Notes under the pieces: generated by a model
Told to the model about the DNA's origin: nothing
Databases searched by the model: none
The model's input: only the letters and a program-made list of their open reading frames with translations
Program-made: the position numbers and the translations under genes
Shown here: in pieces, positions 1 through 8,580 of the stretch
Layout: the number at the start of each line of letters is the position of its first letter
How positions within the stretch are numbered: position 1 is the stretch's first letter
Origin: Planctomycetota bacterium
GTDB lineage: Bacteria > Planctomycetota > Phycisphaerae > UBA1845 > PWPN01
Direction of reading: 5' to 3'
Length of the DNA stretch: 64,000 nucleotides
Assembly (NCBI GenBank): GCA_029550525.1
Contig: JAKPHF010000046.1
Span: 235,796 to 299,795 of the forward strand

Positions 1-2
1 AG

Positions 3-104
3 GCCCGCATCGACGACGAGATGGTGCTGTTCAGCTTCAACGGGCGAGAGTCTCACCAGCAGACCATCACTTCCGACCTGCCCGAACCGGCCCACAGCGT
101 CTGA
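3..104 (+). CDS. C-terminal end of an unrecognised protein (partial)
   Basis: An open frame runs in from the left edge and ends at a TGA at 102-104. Only 33 residues are visible, ending in DLPEPAHSV. They are hydrophilic with no membrane segment and no motif I recognise, so no function is assigned. It lies upstream of the CNNM transporter on the same strand with a 130-160 bp gap. Confidence 0.4.
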   Translation, partial: ARIDDEMVLFSFNGRESHQQTITSDLPEPAHSV

Positions 105-265
105 TTCGATTTTCTGGTCCAGCGTCAACACTCCAACCGGCCGGCCTTTTTGCCTGTGTCCAGCTCCGGCAGCTTGTCGATCGCCGCCGGATTTAGTACA
201 GTCGAGAGTCGGCCGGCTGGCCTGGGCCCACGAGCCGGTTGACCGTCGCCAATACACAAAGACCG

Positions 266-1609
266 ATGCTCATTTTCATCACCGCTGTCCTGACCGCATT
301 GTGCGTTTCCGCACTCTGCTCGCTTTTGGAAGCCACGCTGCTGAGCTTTACGCCCAGCCAGATCGCCGAACTCGAACGGCGCCGGCCCGGCATTGCCGCG
401 GTGTGGAGACGCTTCAAACAGAACATCGAAAAACCCATCGCGGTCATCCTCATCCTGAACACGGCCGCCCACACCATCGGGGCCACCATTGCCGGCGCCC
501 AGTTCGAGGCGGTCTACGGCAAATCCTCTCTTATCGCGTTCTCGCTCATCTTCACCTACCTGATGCTCCAGTTCACCGAGATCCTCCCCAAGACGCTCGG
601 CGTGCGCTACAACCGGGCTCTAGCCCCGATGATCGCCCGGCCGCTCGAACTGCTGGTGCGAGTGGTCACGCCGGTCCTCTGGCTGGTCCACCTGGTCAAT
701 CGGCCCTTCCAAGGCCGACGGCGAGCAGAGGATTCACACACCGTCGAGGAAATCTCGGCGCTGGCCAGCATCGCCCTGACCGCCAACGACATCGACGCCA
801 CGCAGGAGCGAATCATCCGGACCGCCTCGCGGTTTCGTGATCTGCACGCCCGTCAGATCATGACCCCTCGCCCGCAGGTCGATTACCTCCTGCTGGGCCA
901 GCCCATGAGCGAGATCCTGACCACGGTTCAAAAGAGCGCCTACACGCGGCTACCCTTGTGCGATGGCTCCATCGACAAGGTGGTGGGCATCGTGCACATG
1001 AAGGACCTGTTCAATCACCTGAAACTCAGCCCGGGACGGCTGCGGCTGGCCAAAGGCGACAACGGCGAGACCATTGCCATCATCGACGGCATGCCCGGCT
1101 CTGCCGTCCACGTGATCGGATCAGGTGACATCGATCTGTTGGCCATCAAACGCCAGGCCGTCCACGTGCCTGAACAGATGCCCCTGCCCGAATTGCTGCG
1201 GCTCTTCCAGGAGAAGCGCAACCACATGGCCATTGTGGTGGATGAGTACGGAGCCACGCAGGGCATCGTGACACTCGAGGACGTCATCGAGGAGTTCATG
1301 GGCGAGATCGACGACGAATTCGACACGCCCGTGAGCGTGACGCTGCGGAAAGAGGGAGATGTCTACCGAGTGTCTGGCCTCTACCCCATGCACGCCCTGA
1401 TCGACGAACTGAACGTCGAAGATATCGATCTCGGTGACGTCCAAACCATCGGCGGCTACGTCACGCGCGAACTGCAGCGAATGCCCAAGCCTGGCGACAC
1501 CGTCCCCCTCGGCACGTTCACCGCCCGTGTCGAATCCATTCAACGGCACCGCGTGGACGAGGTGGTTCTCATCGCAAGCGATGCCGAGAATCGAAACAGC
1601 CGTTCGTGA
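266..1609 (+). CDS. CNNM/CorC-type membrane transporter with CBS pair
   Basis: Integral membrane protein of the HlyC/CorC (CNNM, DUF21) family, linked in other bacteria to magnesium/cobalt efflux or sodium-coupled magnesium transport. The first ~160 residues hold the hydrophobic CNNM region with a conserved small-residue and Glu segment (SLLEATLLS). A CBS pair follows from about residue 195 (RQIMTPRPQVDYLLL, then NHMAIVVDEYGATQGIVTLEDVIEEFMGEI split across the second CBS), and a C-terminal CorC_HlyC domain is marked by the VQTIGGYV segment. Length (447 aa) is normal. I take the ATG at 266; an in-frame TTG at 239 would add nine residues, and neither has a strong ribosome binding site. Substrate cannot be read from sequence. 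Confidence 0.9.
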   Translation: MLIFITAVLTALCVSALCSLLEATLLSFTPSQIAELERRRPGIAAVWRRFKQNIEKPIAVILILNTAAHTIGATIAGAQFEAVYGKSSLIAFSLIFTYLMLQFTEILPKTLGVRYNRALAPMIARPLELLVRVVTPVLWLVHLVNRPFQGRRRAEDSHTVEEISALASIALTANDIDATQERIIRTASRFRDLHARQIMTPRPQVDYLLLGQPMSEILTTVQKSAYTRLPLCDGSIDKVVGIVHMKDLFNHLKLSPGRLRLAKGDNGETIAIIDGMPGSAVHVIGSGDIDLLAIKRQAVHVPEQMPLPELLRLFQEKRNHMAIVVDEYGATQGIVTLEDVIEEFMGEIDDEFDTPVSVTLRKEGDVYRVSGLYPMHALIDELNVEDIDLGDVQTIGGYVTRELQRMPKPGDTVPLGTFTARVESIQRHRVDEVVLIASDAENRNSRS

Positions 1610-1991
1610 TCAGGACGGACGTTCGCCACACCGTCGCCCTCGGTGCCCTCCAGGCGAGCCCCAATATGCTGATCTACTGTAAGTATAAGGGATTACGCAA
1701 GATATGGACGCAACTGGCCGAAATGCTCGCAGGAGGGGTGTTGGAACCCGGCCAGGACTGGGTCGATTGGGGCCAAAGCAGCGACGAATGATGAACTGAG
1801 CCGAAAACATCCAAACGTCGTTGTCCGTCTCGCGCGACATCGGACCGCGCGCTGGATGTCCCGAAACGCCGGCCATGCCCGATCAGGTCCGAGAATCGGC
1901 CCCAAACTGGCGGGGCCTTCAGCGAGTATTTATACTACGAGTCCTCGTTTGGACACCATTGGCTGCTGTTCGTAGCTTACGGAGCACTCCT
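1610..1991. other. Intergenic region, no gene seen
   Basis: About 380 bp between the CNNM transporter and the DUF1573 protein. Open frames here (such as 1606-1791) lack a ribosome binding site and any family resemblance. The 3' end holds the GGAG ribosome binding site (1981-1984) of the next gene. A promoter for that gene is expected here, but I cannot define -35/-10 boxes. Confidence 0.4.
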
Positions 1992-4664
1992 ATGTCCAGC
2001 TGGTTTTCTGACCGTCTGAACTTTACTTCCCCCTCTCGTCGGATGCAGGCGGGTCTGGCGTTCTGCACCGCCGCGATCCTGACCGCTGCCGCCATGGCCG
2101 CGCCCGAGGGCGCTGCCGGTGCCCAGGCCGCGCCGGCCCAGACGCAGCCGGCAGGTCCCCTCCCAAAGGCTCGCTGCGATCAGCCCGAGTACAACTGGGG
2201 GCAGGCTTGGGGGAGCGACAAGGTCGAGCACACGTTCATCATCGCCAATGACGGCGATGCCGTACTCACGCTCGAAGCCCGCCCCTCTTGCGGATGCACC
2301 GTGGCCGAGTACGACAAGACGGTCGCGCCTGGCGGCCAGGGCAAGGTCAAGACCATCCTGACCCTCCCCAACGCCAACCAGGAGAAGATGTCGAAGGCAA
2401 TCAGTGTTATCACCAACGATCCGACCAAGCAGACCCTGGCTCTGACGCTGGTGGGAGCGGTGAAGCAGAAAATTTCGTCCGATCCACCGCTGTTCGCCTA
2501 CTTCGGTCAGTTGACCCCTGGCCTGAATCTGACCAAGACGTTCAAGATCACCAACAACACCGACCAGCCTATGAAGCTCGAGCTTGTGCCGCCGGCGGCT
2601 CCGAGCTGCTTCAAGGTCGAGATCAAGGAGTTGGAACCAGGTAAGACGGCTGAGGTGATCGTCACCGCCGAGCCACCGTTCAAAGATGACACCAACGCCG
2701 CCCAGTTCACTATCAAGACCGGGATCGAAGGCGTGGCCGACCTGTCGCTGCCCTGCAACCTGATCAAGCCGCCGCCCGTGCAGGTCACGCCTTCCGCGCT
2801 GCGTCTCCCGCCCGTGCCGCTGCAGACACAGTCTCGCCAGACGGTCGTCGTGCGCAACAACACCGAAGCGCCCGTGCAGATCATCTCCGCCGAAGCCAAC
2901 GATCCGGCAATCAAGACCGAGGTGAAAGAGTCCTCGCCGGGCAAAGTGTGGGTCATCCAGATCGAGGCGCCCGTCGGCTTCAACCCCGAGCCGGGCAAGT
3001 CGCCGACGCTGACGATCACCACCGACTACAAGGACAAGCCCGTCTACACTGTGCCGATGATTCCGGCGCCGAGCACTCCACGGCCGCCCACCACCGCCCC
3101 CGCGCTGGTCAACGCCGATTCACTGATCGGCGCTGCCGCCCCCGTGCCGGCTATCTCGACCACCGACGGCCGGCAGATCCAACTCGGAGCGAGTAACGGG
3201 CAGGTCAAGCTGGTCAACTTCTGGGCTTCCTGGTGCACACCGAGCCGCACGCAGGTAACGCTGCTCGATCAGTTGTACCAGACCTACCGTCGGCGAGGCG
3301 TCGAGTTCATTAACGTGAGCGTGGATCGATACCGCCCTGCCGACGAACTCGAAGCCGTCCGCCGCGCACTCGACAGCAAGATCCCGTTGGCTCTCGATCC
3401 CGAGCGCCGGCTTACCCGGGCCTTCGGCGTGTCCGAAGCGCCCACGTTGTTCCTGATCGGCAAGAACGGAATCATCGAGGCGGTCCGCCGCGGCGTGGGC
3501 CGAACCGACCGGGATCTCGAGATGTTGTCACAGATCATCACCGAACAGTTGGATGCCCTGCTGGAAGGCAAGACCCGCACCCAGTTCACACCCCGGCCGG
3601 TGTCCATCGGCATGACCTGCCGCCTCGAGCAGATCACCATGTCGCCGCTGGCGGCCAGCGGGGCTTTCCTCAGCGTGGACGCCCTGTCGCAGGACGCCGG
3701 CCTGTTCAAGCCCAAGACCAAGGGCGAGTTCAAGCTGTACTTCCGCAACGATGGCGCCCAGCCGCTGGAGATCAAAGACATCCAAGCCAGCCCCGGCCTG
3801 ACCATCGAGCCAGGCTATCCCACGCTGGTCGCCTCCAAGGCCACCGCGTTTGTGACCTGCTCGTTCGAGACATCGGCCCGGCCCGAGCAGTTCATGCACT
3901 ACGTCACCTTCCACACCAATGGTGCCAACCCGACGGTGAAGGTCACCATCGTCGGCCGCGTTCGGCCGTACATCGAGCTCCAGCCGGTCAGCGGAATCGA
4001 CTTTTCCAACCGCGCCCGCACCTTCTCCGTGCCGCGCATCGCCACGCTCATCTATAACGGCCCGGGTGAGATCGAGTACAAGAAGGCGACCTCGTCCTCG
4101 CCCAAGTTCGAACCGGCCATCGACGTGCGCAGGCCCGACATCGCGATTCTGACCGTCTATCCCAAGCCGCCCTTCGAACCGGGCGAAAACAACGCCATCA
4201 TCACCATCGAGACCAACCAGCCCGAGCAGCCGACCGTCCAGGTGCCGGTCAAGCTGTTCATGCCCAAGCGCATCGAGGTGACGCCAGCCACTGTCCAGGT
4301 GCCGCCTACCCGCACCGTTTACCAGACACAGGTGAGCATCACCAACTCGGGAACGACGTCGCTGGACATCCTGGGGATCGACAAGAGCAATCCCGAGATC
4401 CAGACGCAGTTTTATCCTGAGCCCGATGGCCTGTCGTACAAGCTGCAGTTGACCTTCCCGCCGAATTTCAGCGCCGGCCCGGAGGGCGAGACGGTGACCG
4501 TCCGCACGTCGGACAGCGAGTTTGCCAAGATCGTGATTCCGATCCGCGGCGGCGCCGGTCCGCGGATGCGAGGTTCCTCGCCGCAACTCGTATCCCCGGC
4601 GGGTCGACCGGCCGCTCCGGCCGCCCCGCAGCCGGCTGCCCCGGCCGCCGGTCCGCAAGACTGA
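1992..4664 (+). CDS. Secreted multi-DUF1573 protein with embedded TlpA-like thioredoxin domain
   Basis: 890-residue exported protein. An N-terminal signal peptide (hydrophobic stretch ending near AAAMAAPEGA) is followed by a DUF1573 domain with the SCGCT signature at about residue 100 and a series of Ig-like repeats. A thioredoxin/TlpA-like domain lies around residues 385-510 (VNFWASWCTPS), and further beta-sandwich repeats run to a Pro/Ala-rich tail. The active site reads C415-T-P-S418, so the resolving cysteine of the usual WCxxC is absent. The ATG at 1992 is chosen because GGAG lies about 7 bases upstream and the signal peptide follows; the frame stays open upstream to a TTG at 1821. It ends in a hairpin shared with the convergent gene. 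DUF1573 is common in Planctomycetota and Bacteroidota; function is poorly known. A periplasmic thiol-disulfide or scaffold role is inferred. Confidence 0.85.
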   Translation: MSSWFSDRLNFTSPSRRMQAGLAFCTAAILTAAAMAAPEGAAGAQAAPAQTQPAGPLPKARCDQPEYNWGQAWGSDKVEHTFIIANDGDAVLTLEARPSCGCTVAEYDKTVAPGGQGKVKTILTLPNANQEKMSKAISVITNDPTKQTLALTLVGAVKQKISSDPPLFAYFGQLTPGLNLTKTFKITNNTDQPMKLELVPPAAPSCFKVEIKELEPGKTAEVIVTAEPPFKDDTNAAQFTIKTGIEGVADLSLPCNLIKPPPVQVTPSALRLPPVPLQTQSRQTVVVRNNTEAPVQIISAEANDPAIKTEVKESSPGKVWVIQIEAPVGFNPEPGKSPTLTITTDYKDKPVYTVPMIPAPSTPRPPTTAPALVNADSLIGAAAPVPAISTTDGRQIQLGASNGQVKLVNFWASWCTPSRTQVTLLDQLYQTYRRRGVEFINVSVDRYRPADELEAVRRALDSKIPLALDPERRLTRAFGVSEAPTLFLIGKNGIIEAVRRGVGRTDRDLEMLSQIITEQLDALLEGKTRTQFTPRPVSIGMTCRLEQITMSPLAASGAFLSVDALSQDAGLFKPKTKGEFKLYFRNDGAQPLEIKDIQASPGLTIEPGYPTLVASKATAFVTCSFETSARPEQFMHYVTFHTNGANPTVKVTIVGRVRPYIELQPVSGIDFSNRARTFSVPRIATLIYNGPGEIEYKKATSSSPKFEPAIDVRRPDIAILTVYPKPPFEPGENNAIITIETNQPEQPTVQVPVKLFMPKRIEVTPATVQVPPTRTVYQTQVSITNSGTTSLDILGIDKSNPEIQTQFYPEPDGLSYKLQLTFPPNFSAGPEGETVTVRTSDSEFAKIVIPIRGGAGPRMRGSSPQLVSPAGRPAAPAAPQPAAPAAGPQD

Positions 4665-4702
4665 CGCAACCGGATAGCGACATATAGAAGTCACACAGTG
4701 AG

Positions 4703-4731
4703 CGGCGGGGCTTGACCCCGCCGTTTCTTTT
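4703..4731 (+). terminator. GC hairpin with T-rich tail between convergent genes (repeat family A)
   Basis: Perfect 8-bp stem CGGCGGGG (4703-4710) / CCCCGCCG (4716-4723), loop CTTGA, followed by TTTCTTTT. It lies 38 bp after the DUF1573 stop codon and before the stop of the convergent SDR gene. Near-identical copies occur at 15206, 37167 and 52865. Confidence 0.75.
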
Positions 4732-4791
4732 CGAGGTCAGAGTGCCTCCGCCCGTTTCTTTTCGACGTAGCCCCCCCCGTTCTCTCGCGGA

Positions 4792-5826
4792 TCAGAACTT
4801 GCCGTCGCGAGCGTCGTAGTGAGTGGGCTTGTTGAGCGTTTCGCCGCCAATGCGGACCCAGTGGGCGACCCAGTCGAGCATGCGCTCGACGGAAACGCGC
4901 GGCGGCCCCAGACGGCGGACGTATTCACCGGCGTTGCTCAGCAGCGCGGTGGCCGCCTCGCTGCCGGTGAAGACCGGCTCGCGACCCAGGCGCCGGCCGA
5001 GCCCCTGGGCCAGTTCGCGAACGCTCAGCACGCCGGGGCCCGTGAGGTTCAGGATGAGCGGCGGACTGGAGGTGAGCAGCAGGCTGCGCAAGATCGCCTC
5101 GTTGGCGTCGCCCTGCCAGATGACATTTACATGACCCATGCTCAAGTCGATGGGCGTGCCCGCCTGCACACGAGTGGCAATGTCGAGCAGCACGCCGTAG
5201 CGCAAGTCGATGGCATAGTTGAGCCGGATAAGTGCGGTCGGCGTACCGTGCAGGCCGCTGAAGTATTGGAACATGCGCTCGCGGCCCAGACAGGACTGGG
5301 CGTACTCGCCGACCGGGCCCACGGGCGCGGTCTCGTCGGGTCCGCCGCTGTCCACGGGCGTGAACGGATACACATTGCCGGTGGACAACGCAACGATGCG
5401 CGACTGGCGGAAACGGTCCGCCACCAGCCCGGGCAGGAACACGTTCATGGCCCAGGTCAGCGGCTCGTTGCCCGTCGAGCCGAACTTCTGTCCGACCAGG
5501 AAGATCACGTTCGGGACTTCCGGCAGGCGATCCAGCACGGTGGGAGCAAGCAGGTCGGCGGCAATGGTCTGGACACCGGCCGACTCGAGCCGCCCGCGCA
5601 GGTCGCCACGGCTGAAACGAGCCACACCGATCACCCGATTGTCCTTGCCGGCCTCGGCGAAAGCCCGCTTGGCGAGCACGGCCAGCGTCGGGCCCATCTT
5701 GCCCGCCACGCCAAGCACCAGCAGATCGCCCTCGATCCGTCGCAGATCCTCGATCAGCGCCGATGAAGGCGTGGTCATCACATCATCGAGTTGGGCAACC
5801 GTCTCAATCGTCGCAGGCTGATTCAT
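4792..5826 (-). CDS. NAD-dependent epimerase/dehydratase-like extended SDR lacking the catalytic lysine
   Basis: 344-residue protein with a Rossmann nucleotide-binding motif at residues 39-45 (GVAGKMG), an STGNVYPF strand, and a helix that carries Y175-A-Q-S-C179 where extended SDRs have YxxxK. The fold is that of NAD-dependent sugar epimerases/dehydratases, but replacing the lysine makes ordinary SDR redox chemistry doubtful. It lies 65 bp downstream of the DHDPS-like gene on the same strand, so the two are probably cotranscribed. ATG start at 5826. The substrate is not evident. Confidence 0.75.
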   Translation of the reverse strand: MNQPATIETVAQLDDVMTTPSSALIEDLRRIEGDLLVLGVAGKMGPTLAVLAKRAFAEAGKDNRVIGVARFSRGDLRGRLESAGVQTIAADLLAPTVLDRLPEVPNVIFLVGQKFGSTGNEPLTWAMNVFLPGLVADRFRQSRIVALSTGNVYPFTPVDSGGPDETAPVGPVGEYAQSCLGRERMFQYFSGLHGTPTALIRLNYAIDLRYGVLLDIATRVQAGTPIDLSMGHVNVIWQGDANEAILRSLLLTSSPPLILNLTGPGVLSVRELAQGLGRRLGREPVFTGSEAATALLSNAGEYVRRLGPPRVSVERMLDWVAHWVRIGGETLNKPTHYDARDGKF

Positions 5827-5861
5827 GATGCTGGATCCTGATGAAGCAGTTTGCTTCCTGC

Positions 5862-5897
5862 CCCTGTCTCCTGTCTCCTATCTTCCGTCTCCTATTT
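5862..5897. repeat. Short degenerate tandem repeat of GTCTCCT
   Basis: The spacer between two minus-strand genes contains four imperfect units of about 7-8 bases (CTGTCTC CTGTCTC CTATCTTC CGTCTCCTA). It overlaps the stop codon of the DHDPS-like gene. It resembles the other short-period spacers in this window, though the unit differs from the AGCTG type. Confidence 0.5.
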
Positions 5898-6965
5898 CAA
5901 CCACTCCTCCCGATGTTCCCGCACAAACTCATCATCGTTCAGTTGCGGGTACGCCCGGTAGACGCGGTCGATCTCGTCGGCCTGCCCGGGGGACAAACTC
6001 TCGTCAGGATCGAGACACCAGATGCCCTCGAGCAAGCCTTGGCGTCGCAGCACCTCGTGCAGTCCGGCGATGCAGCCGGCAAAGCCGTTGGCCGCATCGA
6101 AGAAAGCGGCGTTGCTGTCGGTGACGGCCACGCCCAGAGCCAGCGTCTCCGCGGGCACGGGAGTGTTCGTCTCAACGATCCGATGGACGGCCTCGAGTTG
6201 CTCGACGGCACGCTTCGTCCACACCGCCCAGTGACCCAACAGTCCGCCGACCACCCGCTGGCGCACGGGCTGGCCGTTCACCATCGTCGTGAAGGGCGTG
6301 AGCAGATCCGCGATGATGTTGTCGTCGTTGCCCGTGTACAACGCGATCTGGCCGGCCCGCCCCGCTTCGGCCACGCCGCGGATCACGTCGAACGTGTGAT
6401 ACCGGTTGAACGGAGCAATCTTGATGGCCACCACGTTCTCGATCTCGGCAAACCGCCGCCAGAACTCGGCCGGCAGCACGCGCCCGCCCACCGCGGGCTG
6501 CAGATAGAAGCCCATGACCGGAATGATCGAGGCGATCTCGCGGCAATGGGCGATCATGGCATCGACGGTATCACTCTTGAACGCCGAAAGACTCAACAGG
6601 CCGATGTGGTAGCCGAGTTCGCGCGCCAGCTCGGCTTCTTTGACCGCCTGGTCGGTCCGGCCACACACGCCGGCAATGCGGATGACCGTCCGGCCCTCGC
6701 GAGCGGTGTAACGGCTCGCCTCTTCGGCCGCGAGTTCCAGCACGGGCCGCAGCAGCCCGACCGACGGCTCTCGAATGGCGAACTGCGTGGTGTGTACGCC
6801 GACAGCCACGCCGCCCGCCCCTGCCGCCAGGTAATATCGCGTCAGCGCCCGCTGCCGTCGCTCGTCGAGCTTGCGCTGAGCGGTCAACGCCAGTGGGTGG
6901 GCGGGGATGACCACGCCTCGTCGTAACGGTACGGCCCAGTCCTCGGACGATCTCGGATCTGACAC
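5892..6965 (-). CDS. Dihydrodipicolinate synthase (DapA)/N-acetylneuraminate lyase family protein
   Basis: TIM-barrel class I aldolase-type protein of 357 aa. The presumed Schiff-base lysine is K182 in the segment VVAIKIAPF, which aligns with the IxGIK motif of the family. The usual catalytic tyrosine is probably Y154 in GFYLQP. The start is the GTG at 6965, because AAGGAG sits 7 bases upstream. The frame extends to 7100, but the added residues are low-complexity and cover a palindromic repeat. Family members cleave or form 2-keto acids; the sugar-acid or amino-acid substrate is unknown. It is the first gene of a pair with the SDR at 4792-5826. Confidence 0.8.
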   Translation of the reverse strand: MSDPRSSEDWAVPLRRGVVIPAHPLALTAQRKLDERRQRALTRYYLAAGAGGVAVGVHTTQFAIREPSVGLLRPVLELAAEEASRYTAREGRTVIRIAGVCGRTDQAVKEAELARELGYHIGLLSLSAFKSDTVDAMIAHCREIASIIPVMGFYLQPAVGGRVLPAEFWRRFAEIENVVAIKIAPFNRYHTFDVIRGVAEAGRAGQIALYTGNDDNIIADLLTPFTTMVNGQPVRQRVVGGLLGHWAVWTKRAVEQLEAVHRIVETNTPVPAETLALGVAVTDSNAAFFDAANGFAGCIAGLHEVLRRQGLLEGIWCLDPDESLSPGQADEIDRVYRAYPQLNDDEFVREHREEWLK

Positions 6966-7000
6966 GGTCACACTCCTTGCCTGGTTTCGGCGAGGGCGAG

Positions 7001-7043
7001 GCATCCTGCCCGCCTCGTCAGGCGGGGGAGACGCCCGCTCCCC
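7001..7043. repeat. Palindromic intergenic repeat, family B
   Basis: Two overlapping inverted GCCCGCC/GGCGGG blocks, including GGCGGGGGAGACGCCCGC, in the 5' leader of the DHDPS-like gene. Other copies are near 16788, 26418, 26515, 31365, 38700, 39031 and 40939. Confidence 0.65.
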
Positions 7044-7160
7044 GTGCTTGGTCGGTGAGTGCAGAGGATACTCGGCGCGGCAGGATGCGCCAACGTGCAT
7101 CGCTCGCAGGTGTGGGGCCTACGGTCAACGCACGCTGGAAGCGTGCACCACAACCATGAC

Positions 7161-8549
7161 TCATCCGTGGGCGGTGCGCTCGCAGCGATCGACACACGCG
7201 GCAATGGCCAGATCGCCGACGACGTTCACCGTCGTGCGGCACATGTCGAGCAGGCGGTCCACGCCCAGGATGATGCCGATGCCTTCGACGGGCACGCCGA
7301 CCGATCCGAGCACGACGGCCACGAACGGGATCGAGCCGCCGGGCACGCCGGCCGTCCCGATGCCCGCCAGGATGCACAGCAGCGCGACCACGAGTTGCTG
7401 CGCCAGCGTCAGCTCGATGCCGAACACCTGGGCGAGAAAGAGCACCGTGACGCCTTCGTACAGGGCCGTGCCGTTCTGATTGGCTGTCGAGCCGACGGTC
7501 AACACGAAGTTGCCGACCTCGGGCTTGAGGCCGAGATTCTCGCGAGCCACGCGCAGCGACGTGGGCAGCGTGGCGTTGGACGACGACGTGCCGAACGCGG
7601 TGACCACGGCATCCGAAATCCGCGAGAAGAACCGCCATGGATTCATCCGCGCAGCCACGACCAGAAACAGGGAATAGACCACGAGCATGTGCAGGCCCAG
7701 CCCGCTCAGCACCGTGCCCACGTACAGGAAGAGGATTTGCACAATCTGCAGGCCCAGCATGGCGGTCAGGGCGAACATCAGCCCGGCCACGCCCAGGGGA
7801 GCGAGCCGCATGGCAAAACCGACGATGGCCAAGGTGGCGTCGTAAACGCCTTCGAGCACGGCAATCACCGGGCCCGCCCGCTCGGGCGTGTACAGCAAGG
7901 CGATGCCGACGGCCAGAGCAAAGAACATGACCGCCAGGATGCCGCCCGAAGCGCTGCCGTCGATGGCTCCCACCAGTTCCTGGAACGGATTGCGCGGAAT
8001 GATGTCGAGCAGCGCGTCGCGAACCGGCCGTGCCTGTTCAGCCTGCGAGGCGATACGTTGCGTCTCGTCGGCGAACCGGGCTCGCAGAAGGTCGCGCTGA
8101 GCCTGAGGCAACCGGGCACCCGGCCGCACGGTGTTGGCCATCAGCAAGCCCAGACCGACCGACGCCGCCGAGAACAGCACGGTGAACACCAGCGTCAGCA
8201 AACCGACTCGCCCCAGCCGCCGCACGTCGCCTGTACCGGTCACGCCCAGCACCAGGGCACAGAACAGCAGCGGCAACACGATCATGAAGATCAGGCGAAG
8301 GAAGATTTGCCCGGCCGGCTCGGCGAGATAGTACACCATCCACTGCACCCGGGGATCGGCGGTGCCGTCGGCCGCCGGCGGACACAGCCACCGAGCCAGG
8401 ATGCCCCCGCAGGCCCCCAGCAACAGCCCGATCAAAATGCGCCAATGCAGCGCGAGCCTTCGCCGACCAGGTTGTCCGGGAGCAAAAGCCGGCTCGCCCG
8501 AAGCAGTCGTGCTGTGTGTCTCCACTACTCTCAAACGTCTGTCCTGCAC
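7161..8549 (-). CDS. Dicarboxylate/amino acid:cation symporter (DAACS/SDF family)
   Basis: 462-residue membrane protein of the GltP/DctA family, which imports glutamate, aspartate or C4-dicarboxylates with sodium or protons. It has multiple membrane spans, the serine-rich re-entrant signature (FGTSSSNATLPTSL), and the NQNGTALYEG segment of TM7. The loop between TM2 and TM4 is longer than in E. coli GltP, with a charged stretch around residues 120-160. The start is GTG at 8549. It is the last gene of a compact minus-strand run of four and begins 31 bp after the SLC13 permease. Confidence 0.9.
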   Translation of the reverse strand: MQDRRLRVVETHSTTASGEPAFAPGQPGRRRLALHWRILIGLLLGACGGILARWLCPPAADGTADPRVQWMVYYLAEPAGQIFLRLIFMIVLPLLFCALVLGVTGTGDVRRLGRVGLLTLVFTVLFSAASVGLGLLMANTVRPGARLPQAQRDLLRARFADETQRIASQAEQARPVRDALLDIIPRNPFQELVGAIDGSASGGILAVMFFALAVGIALLYTPERAGPVIAVLEGVYDATLAIVGFAMRLAPLGVAGLMFALTAMLGLQIVQILFLYVGTVLSGLGLHMLVVYSLFLVVAARMNPWRFFSRISDAVVTAFGTSSSNATLPTSLRVARENLGLKPEVGNFVLTVGSTANQNGTALYEGVTVLFLAQVFGIELTLAQQLVVALLCILAGIGTAGVPGGSIPFVAVVLGSVGVPVEGIGIILGVDRLLDMCRTTVNVVGDLAIAACVDRCERTAHG

Positions 8550-8580
8550 TTAGTCTGCCGCGCCGGTGCCTTCTGCAGAC

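Noticed and set aside
1606-1791. A 61-codon open frame overlapping the end of the CNNM transporter
   Set aside because: No ribosome binding site and no recognisable features.
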